Shown in pieces: positions 49,001-56,042 of a stretch of DNA of 64,000 bases. The stretch comes from a virus. The notes beneath the pieces were generated by a model, which worked only from the letters and a program-made list of their open reading frames with translations, was not told the origin of the DNA and searched no databases. The DNA lies in the IMG/VR virus record IMGVR_UViG_3300025326_000029, positions 1 through 64,000 of that record, one strand, 5' to 3'. Both the position numbers and the translations under genes were made by a program. Position 1 is the stretch's first letter, and each line of letters starts with the position of its first letter.

Positions 49001-51953
49001 GACTGACGCCGCGCTCGCGGAAGCCGTCGATCCAATCTTCAACACTTTGAAGTGCAGATTTGATCTTGCCGCCAATACCAGGAATCCAGCCTAGTGCTCG
49101 CTCCAGTCCTTCAACGAGCCCGCGTATAGCAAGCAGCATTGCGTAGATACCAAGATTTACAATGCCAAGGAGATTTTTCCAGAGATTATCCCAGAGCACT
49201 TGTATACTCTGAATAATATTTGAGACATATAACTTAAATCTATCCCAATGTAGAATTATCTGTTCGATTGCTATTGAAGCTGCAAGTATTAATGCTCCCC
49301 AAGCAGTAGCAACAAGTGCTGCCCGCCAAGCAGCTTTAACTGCACTCGCAGCGCGTATATTAGCTATTTGAGCAGCAGCAGCTTGTGCTACCATGATATT
49401 TCCTGTGCGAATTGCAGCAAACTGAATTTGCGTCAATGCAAGTATTGCTGCCGCTTGCATTTCTCTAAATGCAGTTACTGTTGCAATTTTAGTAGTAATA
49501 ATTGAAGAAATTGCTTTAATTTTCAAAGCAATCCAAGCTACGCCTACTCCAATAAGAGCAGAAGTCATCGCATACGCCATTGCAACAAAAGCAGCTTTAA
49601 CTATGACGCTTTGTTCTTTGATCCATTCATAGAAATTAGTAAAAATTTTGAACTTATCTTCCAAAAGCACCAAGAGCGCAATAAATGAAACAAATGGATT
49701 TCTCTTAATAACGTTAAACAGACCAAAAAACAAGAAAGTTGCAAGTTCAATACCTTTACCAAGCAGGGCTATAGCGGCAGCCCACTGAAGCGTTTCATTG
49801 GCCCATTTATTAGCAAGGAAGAAACGAGAAACAGTAGTAACAACGTTTCCGATTAACCGTGCTGCTGTAATCAATGGAGGAATCATTACAGAATTTAAGA
49901 ATTCACCGAATGCTACAACTTCATCAGGCTTAAATAGTTCTCCTGCGGCTCTTCCAATATTTTCTAATGTATGAGCAAAAATAAGCGCTACTTGCTCAGC
50001 GCCTCGGAAGAATTCTTGAACAGCTGGACCGTTTTCTCGAATACCTTTTGTCCAGCGTTCAAACGCATTAGTCAGTCGTTCTATTAAATTAAGCCCTGTG
50101 CGAGCACCGGCGTTAACGATTGCATCAATAAGATGGAAGAAAGCAGCAAAAAGATTTAGCCAGCCATGAACATGCACGGCTGCTTCTCTGAAGAAAGAAG
50201 TTAGTTTTTCGCCATCTTTAGCAGCATCACGCCAACGAGCAGTAAGTCGTTCAAACCCCTGTAGCAAATCTCTAATTAACGGTCCTGCAGCTACAGAAAT
50301 TCTCAGTAAGGATTCAGCAATATTTGCAAATGCTTGTGCTACAAGAGGAACATTGTTCGCTGCTTCTTTGATCAATTGCCCCCATAGATCACGCATCGCC
50401 GGTGTCGTCAATGCATCGACAACAAGCTTGATTGAATTTGCTAGCGCTCGAGCTAAAGACTCAAGAGATCCGATTAAGCGTGTATCGTCGAGTAGCTTTT
50501 CGAACCGAAGCAATGCTCCTTCAAGCGCTCCGACGATAATGTCTGTGATGGGGCGCCAAACGCGTTGGAAGTGCGTTTGCACTCGATCAAGCGTCGCTAC
50601 AAGAGAACGTTCTCGAGTGCTGAGATCAGCTAGCGTTCGTCTAAGGTTCTCTTGTACAGCATTCTGATTCTCGGCAGCACGAGCAACATTTCGCATTGCT
50701 CCTTCCAGCTGCCTCTGTGCTGATGTCGCACTTCTCGTTGCCTGTGCGATTCGCCTATCCACTGCTTCCAGCCGTTCGCGAGCTGCTAGAACAGCGTCAG
50801 ATTCACGGATTCCTCGCTTAGTCGCTTCAGAGAATTCGCCTGCTGCTCGTTGCGCTGCGCCTCGAAGCCTGCTAGCAGAGATATCAGCCTCGCCAACACC
50901 TAACTGCGCTTGAGCGATCTCAACGGAGCCTCCTTCACGCAGAGCACGATGAAGGCGCAACCGCGCTTCCGTCTGCGTGAGAGCCGCTCCTTCTGCAGCC
51001 ATCTGAGCTTCTCGCTCGCTACGAGCCAGTTCTTCGAGCTGCCGACGTGCTTCCTCTCGCGCTGCAATAAGTCCTTCTTGCGCGCGAGTTTGTTCTTTCT
51101 GTGCATCACGCAGGCCATCAGCAGCAGCAACAACACCCTCTTGCGCGGAAGCCAAAGAATCAAGCGCATCGCGCTGACGTTCAGCTGCATCTGCAGTATC
51201 ATCCGCAGCTCGTTGCTGCGACTGCTGTAGCAAATCAAATGCTTTAGTGACAGACTGAATACGATGGAGAGCTGTACCAAGAATTCCGACAACAGGAACT
51301 AGCTGACCCACGATTCCTACTCCGACACCGGCCAGAGCTTTAGCGGCGATAATCGCAGAGCTAGCTACGGCAGTAAGAGCGCCAGCGATTCCAAGAAGCA
51401 TCGTTGTAATCGGTTGTACGAGCAGCAATCCGAATGCAATGATAAGGTTGGCGATATTGCGAGAAAGGCCAAATGTCTCGCCGCGATTATCTCTTAAAGC
51501 TCTACCAAGATTTCTATGTCGTCCGGTAACACTTGATACAATCCCCCCATGATCAGTCAATATTCGATTAGTACGTTGTAGTTCCGAGCGAAATCCACGC
51601 AATTCAGATGTTTGTTGTCTAATCGCTCGCAATGTTGCAATCTGACTAGACATTACTTCTTCATGACGCTCCGTTGCTGTAGCGCCAGTTACTCGTCCTC
51701 TAAATCTATCTAGCGCTTCACCGATGCTTTCAACATTGCCACGCAACTGGCGCACAGTTTCGTTAAATCTATCGAGTACAACTCGGTTGCGCTCGACATC
51801 TACATCGCTTCCTCGAAGACCATCACGAAACTCTTCGAGAGATGTATGAGCATCTTTAGCTCCTTCGCGTACCTTGCGTAACCCAGGAGCAAGTTTGCTG
51901 GAGAAAAGGTCAACGCCGCGGATAATGACCGATATAACGTGTTCGCGATTTAT
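43056..51953 (-). CDS. Tape measure protein with peptidase M15-like and lytic transglycosylase domains; ATA start likely
   Basis: The standard start is GTG at 51755 (2899 aa). The frame is clearly coding further up (NREHVISVIIRGVDLFSSKL and a coiled coil), and the best site is AGGCGG 7 nt before ATA at 51953, giving 2965 aa. No ATG, GTG, TTG or CTG exists in this extension. Hydrophobic segments lie near 51.45-51.3 and 49.9-49.1 kb. An M15/VanY-like domain (RVSQHWTGNAVDIP and HYDHLHVG, about 48.06-47.70 kb) is followed by a soluble transglycosylase domain (ALITQESAWDPRVMSKKGAV, GLAQIHLPSHPN, ~47.67-47.33 kb). C-terminal GEGGY(A/S)EYV modules occur at ~45.9 and ~44.8 kb. It sets tail length (~450 nm if alpha-helical spacing applies) and opens peptidoglycan during injection. 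Confidence 0.93.
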   Translation of the reverse strand: MNREHVISVIIRGVDLFSSKLAPGLRKVREGAKDAHTSLEEFRDGLRGSDVDVERNRVVLDRFNETVRQLRGNVESIGEALDRFRGRVTGATATERHEEVMSSQIATLRAIRQQTSELRGFRSELQRTNRILTDHGGIVSSVTGRHRNLGRALRDNRGETFGLSRNIANLIIAFGLLLVQPITTMLLGIAGALTAVASSAIIAAKALAGVGVGIVGQLVPVVGILGTALHRIQSVTKAFDLLQQSQQRAADDTADAAERQRDALDSLASAQEGVVAAADGLRDAQKEQTRAQEGLIAAREEARRQLEELARSEREAQMAAEGAALTQTEARLRLHRALREGGSVEIAQAQLGVGEADISASRLRGAAQRAAGEFSEATKRGIRESDAVLAARERLEAVDRRIAQATRSATSAQRQLEGAMRNVARAAENQNAVQENLRRTLADLSTRERSLVATLDRVQTHFQRVWRPITDIIVGALEGALLRFEKLLDDTRLIGSLESLARALANSIKLVVDALTTPAMRDLWGQLIKEAANNVPLVAQAFANIAESLLRISVAAGPLIRDLLQGFERLTARWRDAAKDGEKLTSFFREAAVHVHGWLNLFAAFFHLIDAIVNAGARTGLNLIERLTNAFERWTKGIRENGPAVQEFFRGAEQVALIFAHTLENIGRAAGELFKPDEVVAFGEFLNSVMIPPLITAARLIGNVVTTVSRFFLANKWANETLQWAAAIALLGKGIELATFLFFGLFNVIKRNPFVSFIALLVLLEDKFKIFTNFYEWIKEQSVIVKAAFVAMAYAMTSALIGVGVAWIALKIKAISSIITTKIATVTAFREMQAAAILALTQIQFAAIRTGNIMVAQAAAAQIANIRAASAVKAAWRAALVATAWGALILAASIAIEQIILHWDRFKLYVSNIIQSIQVLWDNLWKNLLGIVNLGIYAMLLAIRGLVEGLERALGWIPGIGGKIKSALQSVEDWIDGFRERGVSLLRHTGEEMASAWGDELSQMTQDAESYGMEAADAYGKTYHDRLIEWMRTTRAGADQEMAGAGASVDYGRAAIPPGGPGEERATQVRNWLQIPFLRFVATQDQQAVQIVDVTKKVSEFHSGQTRTFITALLKRIEAGEKLSSEERKILQETIGKISLAQAKPEQLDRLERALRKTAETGEVIATIRRGQGANVAEFVPGGPRVFLDTLIKTIKSGYAVGAAERKQITGVLGKTTDVTKLPEIAAHLPTTTLDRLERALRKTADEDSISFSLAMNRARIALDKQAEAAELYWKATLRQANQSTKAAELEKRFPRLSIAPSVDRAGVSTKDVTLAFAERIAEMVNQKLTIGTGTSHSKLVKGSNRVSQHWTGNAVDIPAEGEQLTLLGQTALVAAGMSPARARARKGGVFDVGEYQIIFNTQNHYDHLHVGVRDTATPAGGGAESSQVAVYRALAEKAATVRGIPPELFTALITQESAWDPRVMSKKGAVGLAQIHLPSHPNVTRKQAETPAFALDWGAEYLASLHKKFGRWDLALAAYNLGPNAVGKKVPQAARGYVQNILDLAGPLTTPMTTTPPLSSVSLPTGGGTALSTGGITQTAIGLRGVEELAPKRWSAVLEASIKGNKQAELKALRSVEGFLRRREEAAKGNVELLTELDRALEEVALRITSLTSDSKRTDDTSKTELQQLRAFETTLRQQVKKTTGEERTEYKRALDQVQAQIADLTGTGTSRREPDPSGGLATAKAIKEALEKRMTRLKVPERFEQFLDAPIEEFLSQLERLKPTALNFLGSLTNFFAVAEQRLADFWADLEVMRGELERKARIAGLQIKDIGVAARDILSGRRSIADVLSTLGKTTAKVLEQQSESLIAELRLLENEHNKTARLIEETQQKLTSKGLTQTAKTRLKSELETLTGELGKISDAILTNIDEQAKIASELFQEQITKITRSIDIREQAASLRLSIARIFNLPGTDLAAQASANEARLGILREKARQLLSLPGMGVFLRDFLTAAGLNISALGLAEGGRVDAKPGGTPKLLGEGGYAEYVITTDPAQRSRMKLLVGHMLAEMGDRETTTRLVSAKSSPVQLLGLAEGGRVAAAAPAPKERSRERLDVRSQRVTEKLLDLASRESLRSSEGARLRFVARELTRSSRVGSAWAMERFASKTAVELATVARRQERTGENETALELRKLSSEIRRVSETRQIVQTTGSGLPKLAEGGRVAPHVAAASTSRTERRSSETTRHVRSVAEGLAELVDSGALKTSEASRLRLVSREFLRSATSETVATRPGVLARLARTVGGQLTQLSKRISIGQHRRFADTSEIRKQRRISEQRDEAKRVRKDEFSGRDFLKLEKLSANVSATARELVVLSRQVAKPSGLASGERVSSKPGGIPYLLGEGGYSEYVLSTDPRQRNRTLNLMRRFMIETGQVGQISNIYQTGRRKFEDMFSVPSGASPAIPFVMPSPQEIAKGIAAAVTLPSGGGRGPSAAAAGGASWTPGTPTLDVSTATSVGAPTQEQAESAQNDIVAVLREIAELLRDQKDLQEAANQERIDTVTRAADREISLLSVSQQIAQLTGNTVEQIRLVGQKSETLIKQSQGLSELFSLPGLTEDQTAQLTLALKQIDSQILQNNREIRQLQLDQVNRQSQVDLRSVESDIRLAQINEDQTAQISALNDKMSILISQRDQLRIISGQDLGNELAQETAQQIKDLDVDIVSIVSEIRELGGSGAINKEAERSLRLNSIVFRIAELNQDQVGQITALNEKNTILVKQQTGLRELLESSRTQAERERLSDAIMQLDLDILENSKQLQALQGGQLQTFSSRAWQWFRQAVFTGMGGLLTQFQVPPQAETTQATESTSASALTKSTATSPVMLVVEGINDAMQTVGTSIDKFAETISSNIELISNNQFYLPGRSAVGAPANEMVGDMNLRTDMFIDQRYIPSSSDNTNINENLTLNITSPTEVADPVYLAKRIAFERKTRR

Positions 51954-51964
51954 TTTACTACCGC

Positions 51965-52923
51965 CTAAGTTTGATCGACGTCATTATCTCCACCATATGG
52001 CTTGGTGCGTAGAGCTTCTAGCTCTTCTTCGCTCAGTTTTTCATCAACTTCTGGCATATTAATTGCTGCAAGGAATGGATTATTCTCATCTCTTTCTTCT
52101 TCGCGAACAGCTCCATAAAGAGTAGTTAGTGCTTCTTCGTAATGCTCATCAATGCGTCGCAACATCTCTCCGCGCAGATCTTTTTTAGAGGAATCATAAT
52201 TTGGATTTGCATAAAGTCCTGTCACCATTGATTCGCGTCTAACATGCATCTCCTCTGCTACCTCTCTTCGAGAAAAAGCGGCATAAAACGATTCGAAACG
52301 ACGCCAATACCATGTAAGCAGATCCTCTACTGTCTCGCCATGCGAGGCTGAGTACGCTTCGAGCGCGTCGATCGCCGTGATTCTCGGTTTTCCTGTTGCG
52401 GAGTGATCCCTCTCACTCGCTCGATCATCGGTTGAATCCGTTCGACGAAAAAAGTCTTCAACACATCCATATTCTGAGCTACGAATGTTTCTAAGACTGC
52501 GAATCCTTCGTCGTCAGAAAGACCGCCTTCATCTGGATGCAAATCAAGTAGATCAAAAAATAGCTGACGTTCATCTCGAGGAACGCCTAATGCAAGTGCG
52601 TATAGTTCGCGGATAAGTTCAGGAGCATAAGTAAGTAAATGTCCTGCTACTCCTAAAACTCTATCAACATCGCTACTTGTCTCACCAGTGTTCTCTATCA
52701 CGTCAAAGACATCGTCGAATGAAACACCTTCTTGTCGCGCTTTCACCATCATGCGTCCAAGTAGACCAACGAGTTCAAGCTTTCCCATATAGCTAAGTGG
52801 GCGCTGACGGTATGTTCGTTGTAGTCCTGATGGACCAAGTAGAATCTCCCTAGTTTCAACTACGGGAGAAATGCTAGCCAGCGTTTCTGTAATATTCTTT
52901 ACCGCTTCGCTGCCCTCAGTCAC
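51965..52923 (-). CDS. Tail assembly chaperone, -1 frameshift product (G-T type)
   Basis: The downstream frame is open without a start from about 52393 to its TAG at 51967-51965. It reads GKPRITAIDALEAYSASHGE and on through an acidic end. It is one base back relative to the upstream chaperone. Where the frames meet is GGAAAAC (52393-52387, read G GAA AAC). A -1 slip there yields a ~319-aa fusion. This matches the conserved lambda G/G-T arrangement before the tape measure gene, whose products guide tail-tube polymerisation around the tape measure. Confidence 0.8.
52327..52923 (-). CDS. Tail assembly chaperone, unshifted product (G type)
   Basis: A 198-aa protein starting at GTG with AGAGGAG upstream. 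The body (LASISPVVETREILLGPSGL, MGKLELVGLLGRMMVKARQE, LTYAPELIRELYALALG) is alpha-helical. The last ~18 residues (ENRESRRSTRSKRTQPRMAR) lie beyond the slip site and are Arg-rich, unlike the rest. This is the major form expected when no frameshift occurs. Confidence 0.85.
   Translation of the reverse strand: MTEGSEAVKNITETLASISPVVETREILLGPSGLQRTYRQRPLSYMGKLELVGLLGRMMVKARQEGVSFDDVFDVIENTGETSSDVDRVLGVAGHLLTYAPELIRELYALALGVPRDERQLFFDLLDLHPDEGGLSDDEGFAVLETFVAQNMDVLKTFFVERIQPMIERVRGITPQQENRESRRSTRSKRTQPRMARQ
52387..52393 (-). promoter_or_regulatory. Slippery heptamer for -1 programmed frameshift
   Basis: GGAAAAC read as G GAA AAC. The codon positions at 52392 and 52389 are in the chaperone frame, while 52393 and 52390 are in the -1 frame of the extension. 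Pairing after the slip is imperfect (GGA/AAA), as in several phage sites. No clear downstream pseudoknot was worked out. Confidence 0.6.
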
Positions 52924-52933
52924 GTTTCTCCTC

Positions 52934-53464
52934 TCAAAATACTCTTGGTATAAAGAAGAATTTTCTATCCAATTCTGCGCTCAGCATACGTAATCGCGCT
53001 GGTACATAAGTACTGCCAACGACCATAATTGCTTCTCGCATAAATGGGTTTGGTTTCTGTCCACGAACCCAGCGCGCGTATACAACTTCTCCGCTTGGCT
53101 TCACGAATCTCAGCACGCCCCCAGGACGCGCAGGAAAGATTGGTGTTCTATGCGCTCCATAAATACCTGTGCCTTCGTGATGCCAGATCCCGTGACGAGG
53201 ATGGCGCCGCAGCCCTACTCGCAACTCCCACGTAGATGGTCTTAACTTCGTGACTCGAGTCTCATCAATCCCGCGTTCAACAAGTGCTCCACTCCGTTTA
53301 CCAGCTCGACGACGAGCTTCTTTTCGAACCTCATCGCCTATGTCTTCCAATGCTTTCCTAATCAGCAGACCACGTTCATACTCTCCTGTTCCACTCAGTT
53401 GTCTTCCGCCAACGCCGCGGCCGAAGAATGCTGTACCACCTATTTCAATAAAGTAATCTGGCAT
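52934..53464 (-). CDS. HK97 gp10-like head-tail/tail-completion protein
   Basis: A 176-aa, strongly basic protein. IRKALEDIGDEVRKEARRRA (residues ~35-54) followed by RSGALVERGIDETRV and YGAHRTPIFPARPGGVLRF, with a final helix (MREAIMVVGSTYVPARLRML), fits the HK97 gp10/lambda Z-like minor tail family. It normally comes before the tail tube gene; here it follows it. It has no clear ribosome binding site and may be coupled to the 20-codon leader frame just upstream. Confidence 0.7.
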   Translation of the reverse strand: MPDYFIEIGGTAFFGRGVGGRQLSGTGEYERGLLIRKALEDIGDEVRKEARRRAGKRSGALVERGIDETRVTKLRPSTWELRVGLRRHPRHGIWHHEGTGIYGAHRTPIFPARPGGVLRFVKPSGEVVYARWVRGQKPNPFMREAIMVVGSTYVPARLRMLSAELDRKFFFIPRVF

Positions 53465-53470
53465 AACTAT

Positions 53471-53533
53471 TTATTGCATAAAGGGAGCGCCCGCCTTGTG
53501 GCGGACGCTCCCGGTCTTGCTGAGCCCTACCAT
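53471..53533 (-). CDS. Possible 20-aa leader peptide
   Basis: ATG at 53533 with GGGAGG 9 nt upstream. It encodes MVGLSKTGSVRHKAGAPFMQ and stops 7 nt before the ATG of the gp10-like gene. A terminator-like hairpin lies entirely within it. The tail tube to gp10 gap (53465-53658) holds no other gene. Could be a coupling or attenuation leader, or chance. Confidence 0.35.
   Translation of the reverse strand: MVGLSKTGSVRHKAGAPFMQ
53483..53512 (-). terminator. GC-rich hairpin after the major tail protein gene
   Basis: Stem GGGAGCG/CGCTCCC (7 bp), one C-A mismatch, then CCGCC/GGCGG (5 bp), loop TTGT. On the minus strand it is followed by TTTATG, a short U-tract, so it is probably a partial terminator. 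Placed directly downstream of the abundant tail tube gene, it would reduce transcription of the minor tail genes beyond. Confidence 0.6.
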
Positions 53534-53658
53534 CAAGGTAATCCTCCCGTCTGACTGCCTTTGCTAGTCTGCGGGGAGTGAGTGCGCCTTTAGCTGCACC
53601 CGCTCTATATCGTTTAGTTTTTTGCGAAGAACAAATGCATTGTGGGTTCAGTTAAGTA

Positions 53659-54255
53659 CTAGTCCTGGTTGAAGATGACTCCCAACCGGTCTTTCTCGTC
53701 AGCGATTGACGAGTCAGCCAATGCACGGAAGCGCACAGGAATCGTCTGCTGATCACCAGTCTTCGCATACGTAATCGTTGATTCTTGCGCAGCTCGCTGC
53801 GCCTTCCTAAACACGAATGCACGCAGCTTGTTATTCGTTCGCTGATGAACAACAGCCATCATTCTCCGCGTATAGGTACGCGGTTGACCAAAGCCCATCC
53901 GTGACTCACCACCGCTGGTGGAAATCGTTCCACCCTCCCAGGCAACCTGGAACCTCGCTAGCGTCACTTCAGCAAGTGCAGTTGCAATCGAGGCTTCCCA
54001 TGAAGTCGGCTGTGAATCAATTTCGCCGTAGAGCTGATCAACGTCGAAAACTTCTTCCGTATTGTTGACAGTGATTGCTACACCCGTCTTCGTTGCGCCA
54101 AGATCGTTCCAGTTTGTCATCGCGTTATAGTTAGACAAGTTGATGACCTGACTGATGTTGGACGGAAAGCTCACTGTCAGTGCAGCCCATAGAAAGCGGG
54201 CGGCACCACGAATGAAGGTATCATCTGAGATATCTACTCGATGGAAATCAGGCAT
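53659..54255 (-). CDS. Major tail tube protein
   Basis: A 198-aa protein preceded by GAGGAGGTGA. Beta-rich, with AITVNNTEEVFDVDQLYGEI (residues ~62-81) followed by SWEASIATALAEVTLARFQV, the beta-sheet/helix layout of siphovirus tube proteins. TYTRRMMAVVHQRTNNKLRA and TGDQQTIPVRFRALADSSIA are typical late strands. Followed by a hairpin, as for highly expressed tube genes. Confidence 0.82.
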   Translation of the reverse strand: MPDFHRVDISDDTFIRGAARFLWAALTVSFPSNISQVINLSNYNAMTNWNDLGATKTGVAITVNNTEEVFDVDQLYGEIDSQPTSWEASIATALAEVTLARFQVAWEGGTISTSGGESRMGFGQPRTYTRRMMAVVHQRTNNKLRAFVFRKAQRAAQESTITYAKTGDQQTIPVRFRALADSSIADEKDRLGVIFNQD

Positions 54256-54316
54256 ACTCTTTACTCACCTCCTCTTTTACTCTCGCTTGTTAGCACAAAT
54301 TTAGTCATACAACTTC

Positions 54317-54898
54317 TCAGAGTAATACTGGTTTATAGACCATATAACGAAGTCTAGCCCCTTGCCAGAACCACTCCGTTCCTACCCCCAGCTCTTCCGG
54401 CCTTGTAAAAACATCACTCAACTCAACTGTCGGCGTATTCACAATCCTAACCACTAAACCGTCTAAAGTGGCGCGTTCAGAGAGAACACGGTGAATTGCT
54501 TCTAGTGTGCGCTGGGCTCTGCTGTTTACTTCTTCTTCGCTCGTGAGCGATTTGACCATAACTTCTACATCGAGATTAACTTCGAACTCATTTATATGAT
54601 CAGCATCACTATCTGCGAATGGCGCCGCTCTATAAGCAAATGCACAAGCATTTGGATAAAGATCAACGGAGGCTTCAACTAGTGAAGGAATTCTTCCGTG
54701 ATAGAAACTTCCGTCAGGAATTGGTTCGAGTTCGACTGAAAAGGCGGGAATTCCCATATCAGTTGCAAACTGTCCATCACGAACTGTCCATTCAGCTTCA
54801 ATGTCGGACAAAGCATCATTCAAATCCTGCTTTAAAACGACAATTGCTGCTCTACCAATTACTTCAAGCCCAAGTTCAGTACCGACTAGCATGGTCAT
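54317..54898 (-). CDS. Head-tail connector / tail terminator-like protein
   Basis: A 193-aa protein. Alpha/beta layout: GLEVIGRAAIVVLKQDLNDA, FEVNLDVEVMVKSLTSEEEV (long central strand), ERATLDGLVVRIVNTPTVEL, and the final strand YMVYKPVLL. The size, strand order and place between the neck gene and tube gene match tail-terminator proteins, which cap the tail and join it to the head. No sequence signature confirms it. Confidence 0.55.
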   Translation of the reverse strand: MTMLVGTELGLEVIGRAAIVVLKQDLNDALSDIEAEWTVRDGQFATDMGIPAFSVELEPIPDGSFYHGRIPSLVEASVDLYPNACAFAYRAAPFADSDADHINEFEVNLDVEVMVKSLTSEEEVNSRAQRTLEAIHRVLSERATLDGLVVRIVNTPTVELSDVFTRPEELGVGTEWFWQGARLRYMVYKPVLL

Positions 54899-54900
54899 CG

Positions 54901-55437
54901 CTAAGTTATCGATCCAATGACAGCGGTAGTTTCCACAACTTTATCATCGAACGGTCCGCCGAAGTCACGCGGGTCAGGAGTTATCTTATCTCCTGAGCCA
55001 AAGCCGACGGCAGGCGTGATTCCTGTCAATCCACCTCTCATCACGAAGTCGTAAAGTCCGCGAAGTTCGATGAAATCGGCTTTTGTTTCTTCTGCGAGTC
55101 GTTTATAGAGTTCCCACAACTGCGCTCGTCTTTCAGGAAACATAACTCGCTCATTCCGTGTGCCTGTTTCAATATCGACGCTTATTCTCTGATTACCCCA
55201 AAAGTCGATTGCAGGCGGAATCAGTCGCATTGCTGTCAGCTTGCCCAAAAACTCCAATAACATCGGATCATATGAAGTCGCTTCTAAAGAAGCTGCTGGA
55301 GCTGTTGCAAACAGCCGAAACTTGACATAATCAGCATGAGCTTGAAACCCATCAACAGGGCCAAACGCAGTCGCCCTTAGCATGGCATCATAGCTCGCTG
55401 GAATATATCTGCGGACTATGTCAAGTACGGCTCCCAA
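54901..55437 (-). CDS. Putative head-tail neck protein
   Basis: A 178-aa protein starting at TTG (MGAVLDIVRRYIPASYDAML). The long helix ERRAQLWELYKRLAEETKAD and ELRGLYDFVMRGGLTGITPA are distinctive but not of a family I can name. Two genes after the capsid protein and directly before the tail terminator-like gene, a connector or stopper role is likely from synteny. Confidence 0.55.
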   Translation of the reverse strand: MGAVLDIVRRYIPASYDAMLRATAFGPVDGFQAHADYVKFRLFATAPAASLEATSYDPMLLEFLGKLTAMRLIPPAIDFWGNQRISVDIETGTRNERVMFPERRAQLWELYKRLAEETKADFIELRGLYDFVMRGGLTGITPAVGFGSGDKITPDPRDFGGPFDDKVVETTAVIGSIT

Positions 55438-55443
55438 TTGTAC

Positions 55444-55590
55444 CTACTTCTTTGCCTCGTCTTTATTTAGCTTCTTGGGCTTGGGCGGCTCGGGCTGCCC
55501 TGCCCGCCGACCTGTTTCTCCAGCAACAGCTTCTGCTTCTGGAGTCAGATGACGCGCAGGACTTGATTCGTGCGCATCTCCTTCTGCCAT
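55444..55590 (-). CDS. Small head protein (48 aa)
   Basis: A frame with an excellent AAGGAGG 4 nt before ATG at 55590, overlapping the previous stop (TAATG). It encodes MAEGDAHESSPARHLTPEAE and a Pro/Lys-rich end (QPEPPKPKKLNKDEAKK). A longer Arg/Ser-rich frame in the same place has no ribosome binding site and is a shadow. Small acidic-to-basic linker proteins of this kind are frequent between capsid and neck genes. Function unknown. Confidence 0.65.
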   Translation of the reverse strand: MAEGDAHESSPARHLTPEAEAVAGETGRRAGQPEPPKPKKLNKDEAKK

Positions 55591-56042
55591 TATTCCTCCT
55601 TGTTCGCTTTCTTCTCGATTGCATTTGATAGTGCTTCCATGACCGTGATGCGCTGCTCATGTATTTCTTCGTGCGCTTTTGCTGCAGCTAGCTCAAGATC
55701 ATCCCAGCTAGAGATTGCTTGCAAAATCTCAGCTGCCTTCATCAAATCATATTCAGGAGGTAGAAGCACTTCTCTCGAGATTCGTTCATTTTGTTGCGCG
55801 ATCTGATCAGCTTCCTGATCGGAAACCTTCTTGATCAAACTACGCACATGTGCATCACCTTTGTTATAAGCCTCTTTGTAAAAAGAAGCAATCAGCTGAC
55901 CAGTGATAACAGTACCAGCTGCTCGAAACACATTACGCGTTTCTTCACGCCCATCATCAAACTGTTGCAATGGTTGAGGTAAATACGTATCAATAAGTAC
56001 TTGATAGTTATCCATCGTGTGTTCTTCTGTCGTCGTGCTCAT
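55590..56042 (-). CDS. Putative head-tail adaptor / head-completion protein
   Basis: A 150-aa protein. ATG at 56042 overlaps the capsid stop (ATGA); the TTG at 56057 is unnecessary. All-helical: TYLPQPLQQFDDGREETRNV, then ASFYKEAYNKGDAHVRSLIK, and a charged terminal helix (ELAAAKAHEEIHEQRITVME). Helical proteins right after the capsid gene commonly bind the portal. No catalytic residues. Confidence 0.6.
   Translation of the reverse strand: MSTTTEEHTMDNYQVLIDTYLPQPLQQFDDGREETRNVFRAAGTVITGQLIASFYKEAYNKGDAHVRSLIKKVSDQEADQIAQQNERISREVLLPPEYDLMKAAEILQAISSWDDLELAAAKAHEEIHEQRITVMEALSNAIEKKANKEE

Noticed and set aside
55463-55660. 65-aa Arg/Ser-rich frame
   Set aside because: It overlaps two frames with good ribosome binding sites (55590-56042 and 55444-55590), has none itself, and its composition is typical of an out-of-frame shadow.
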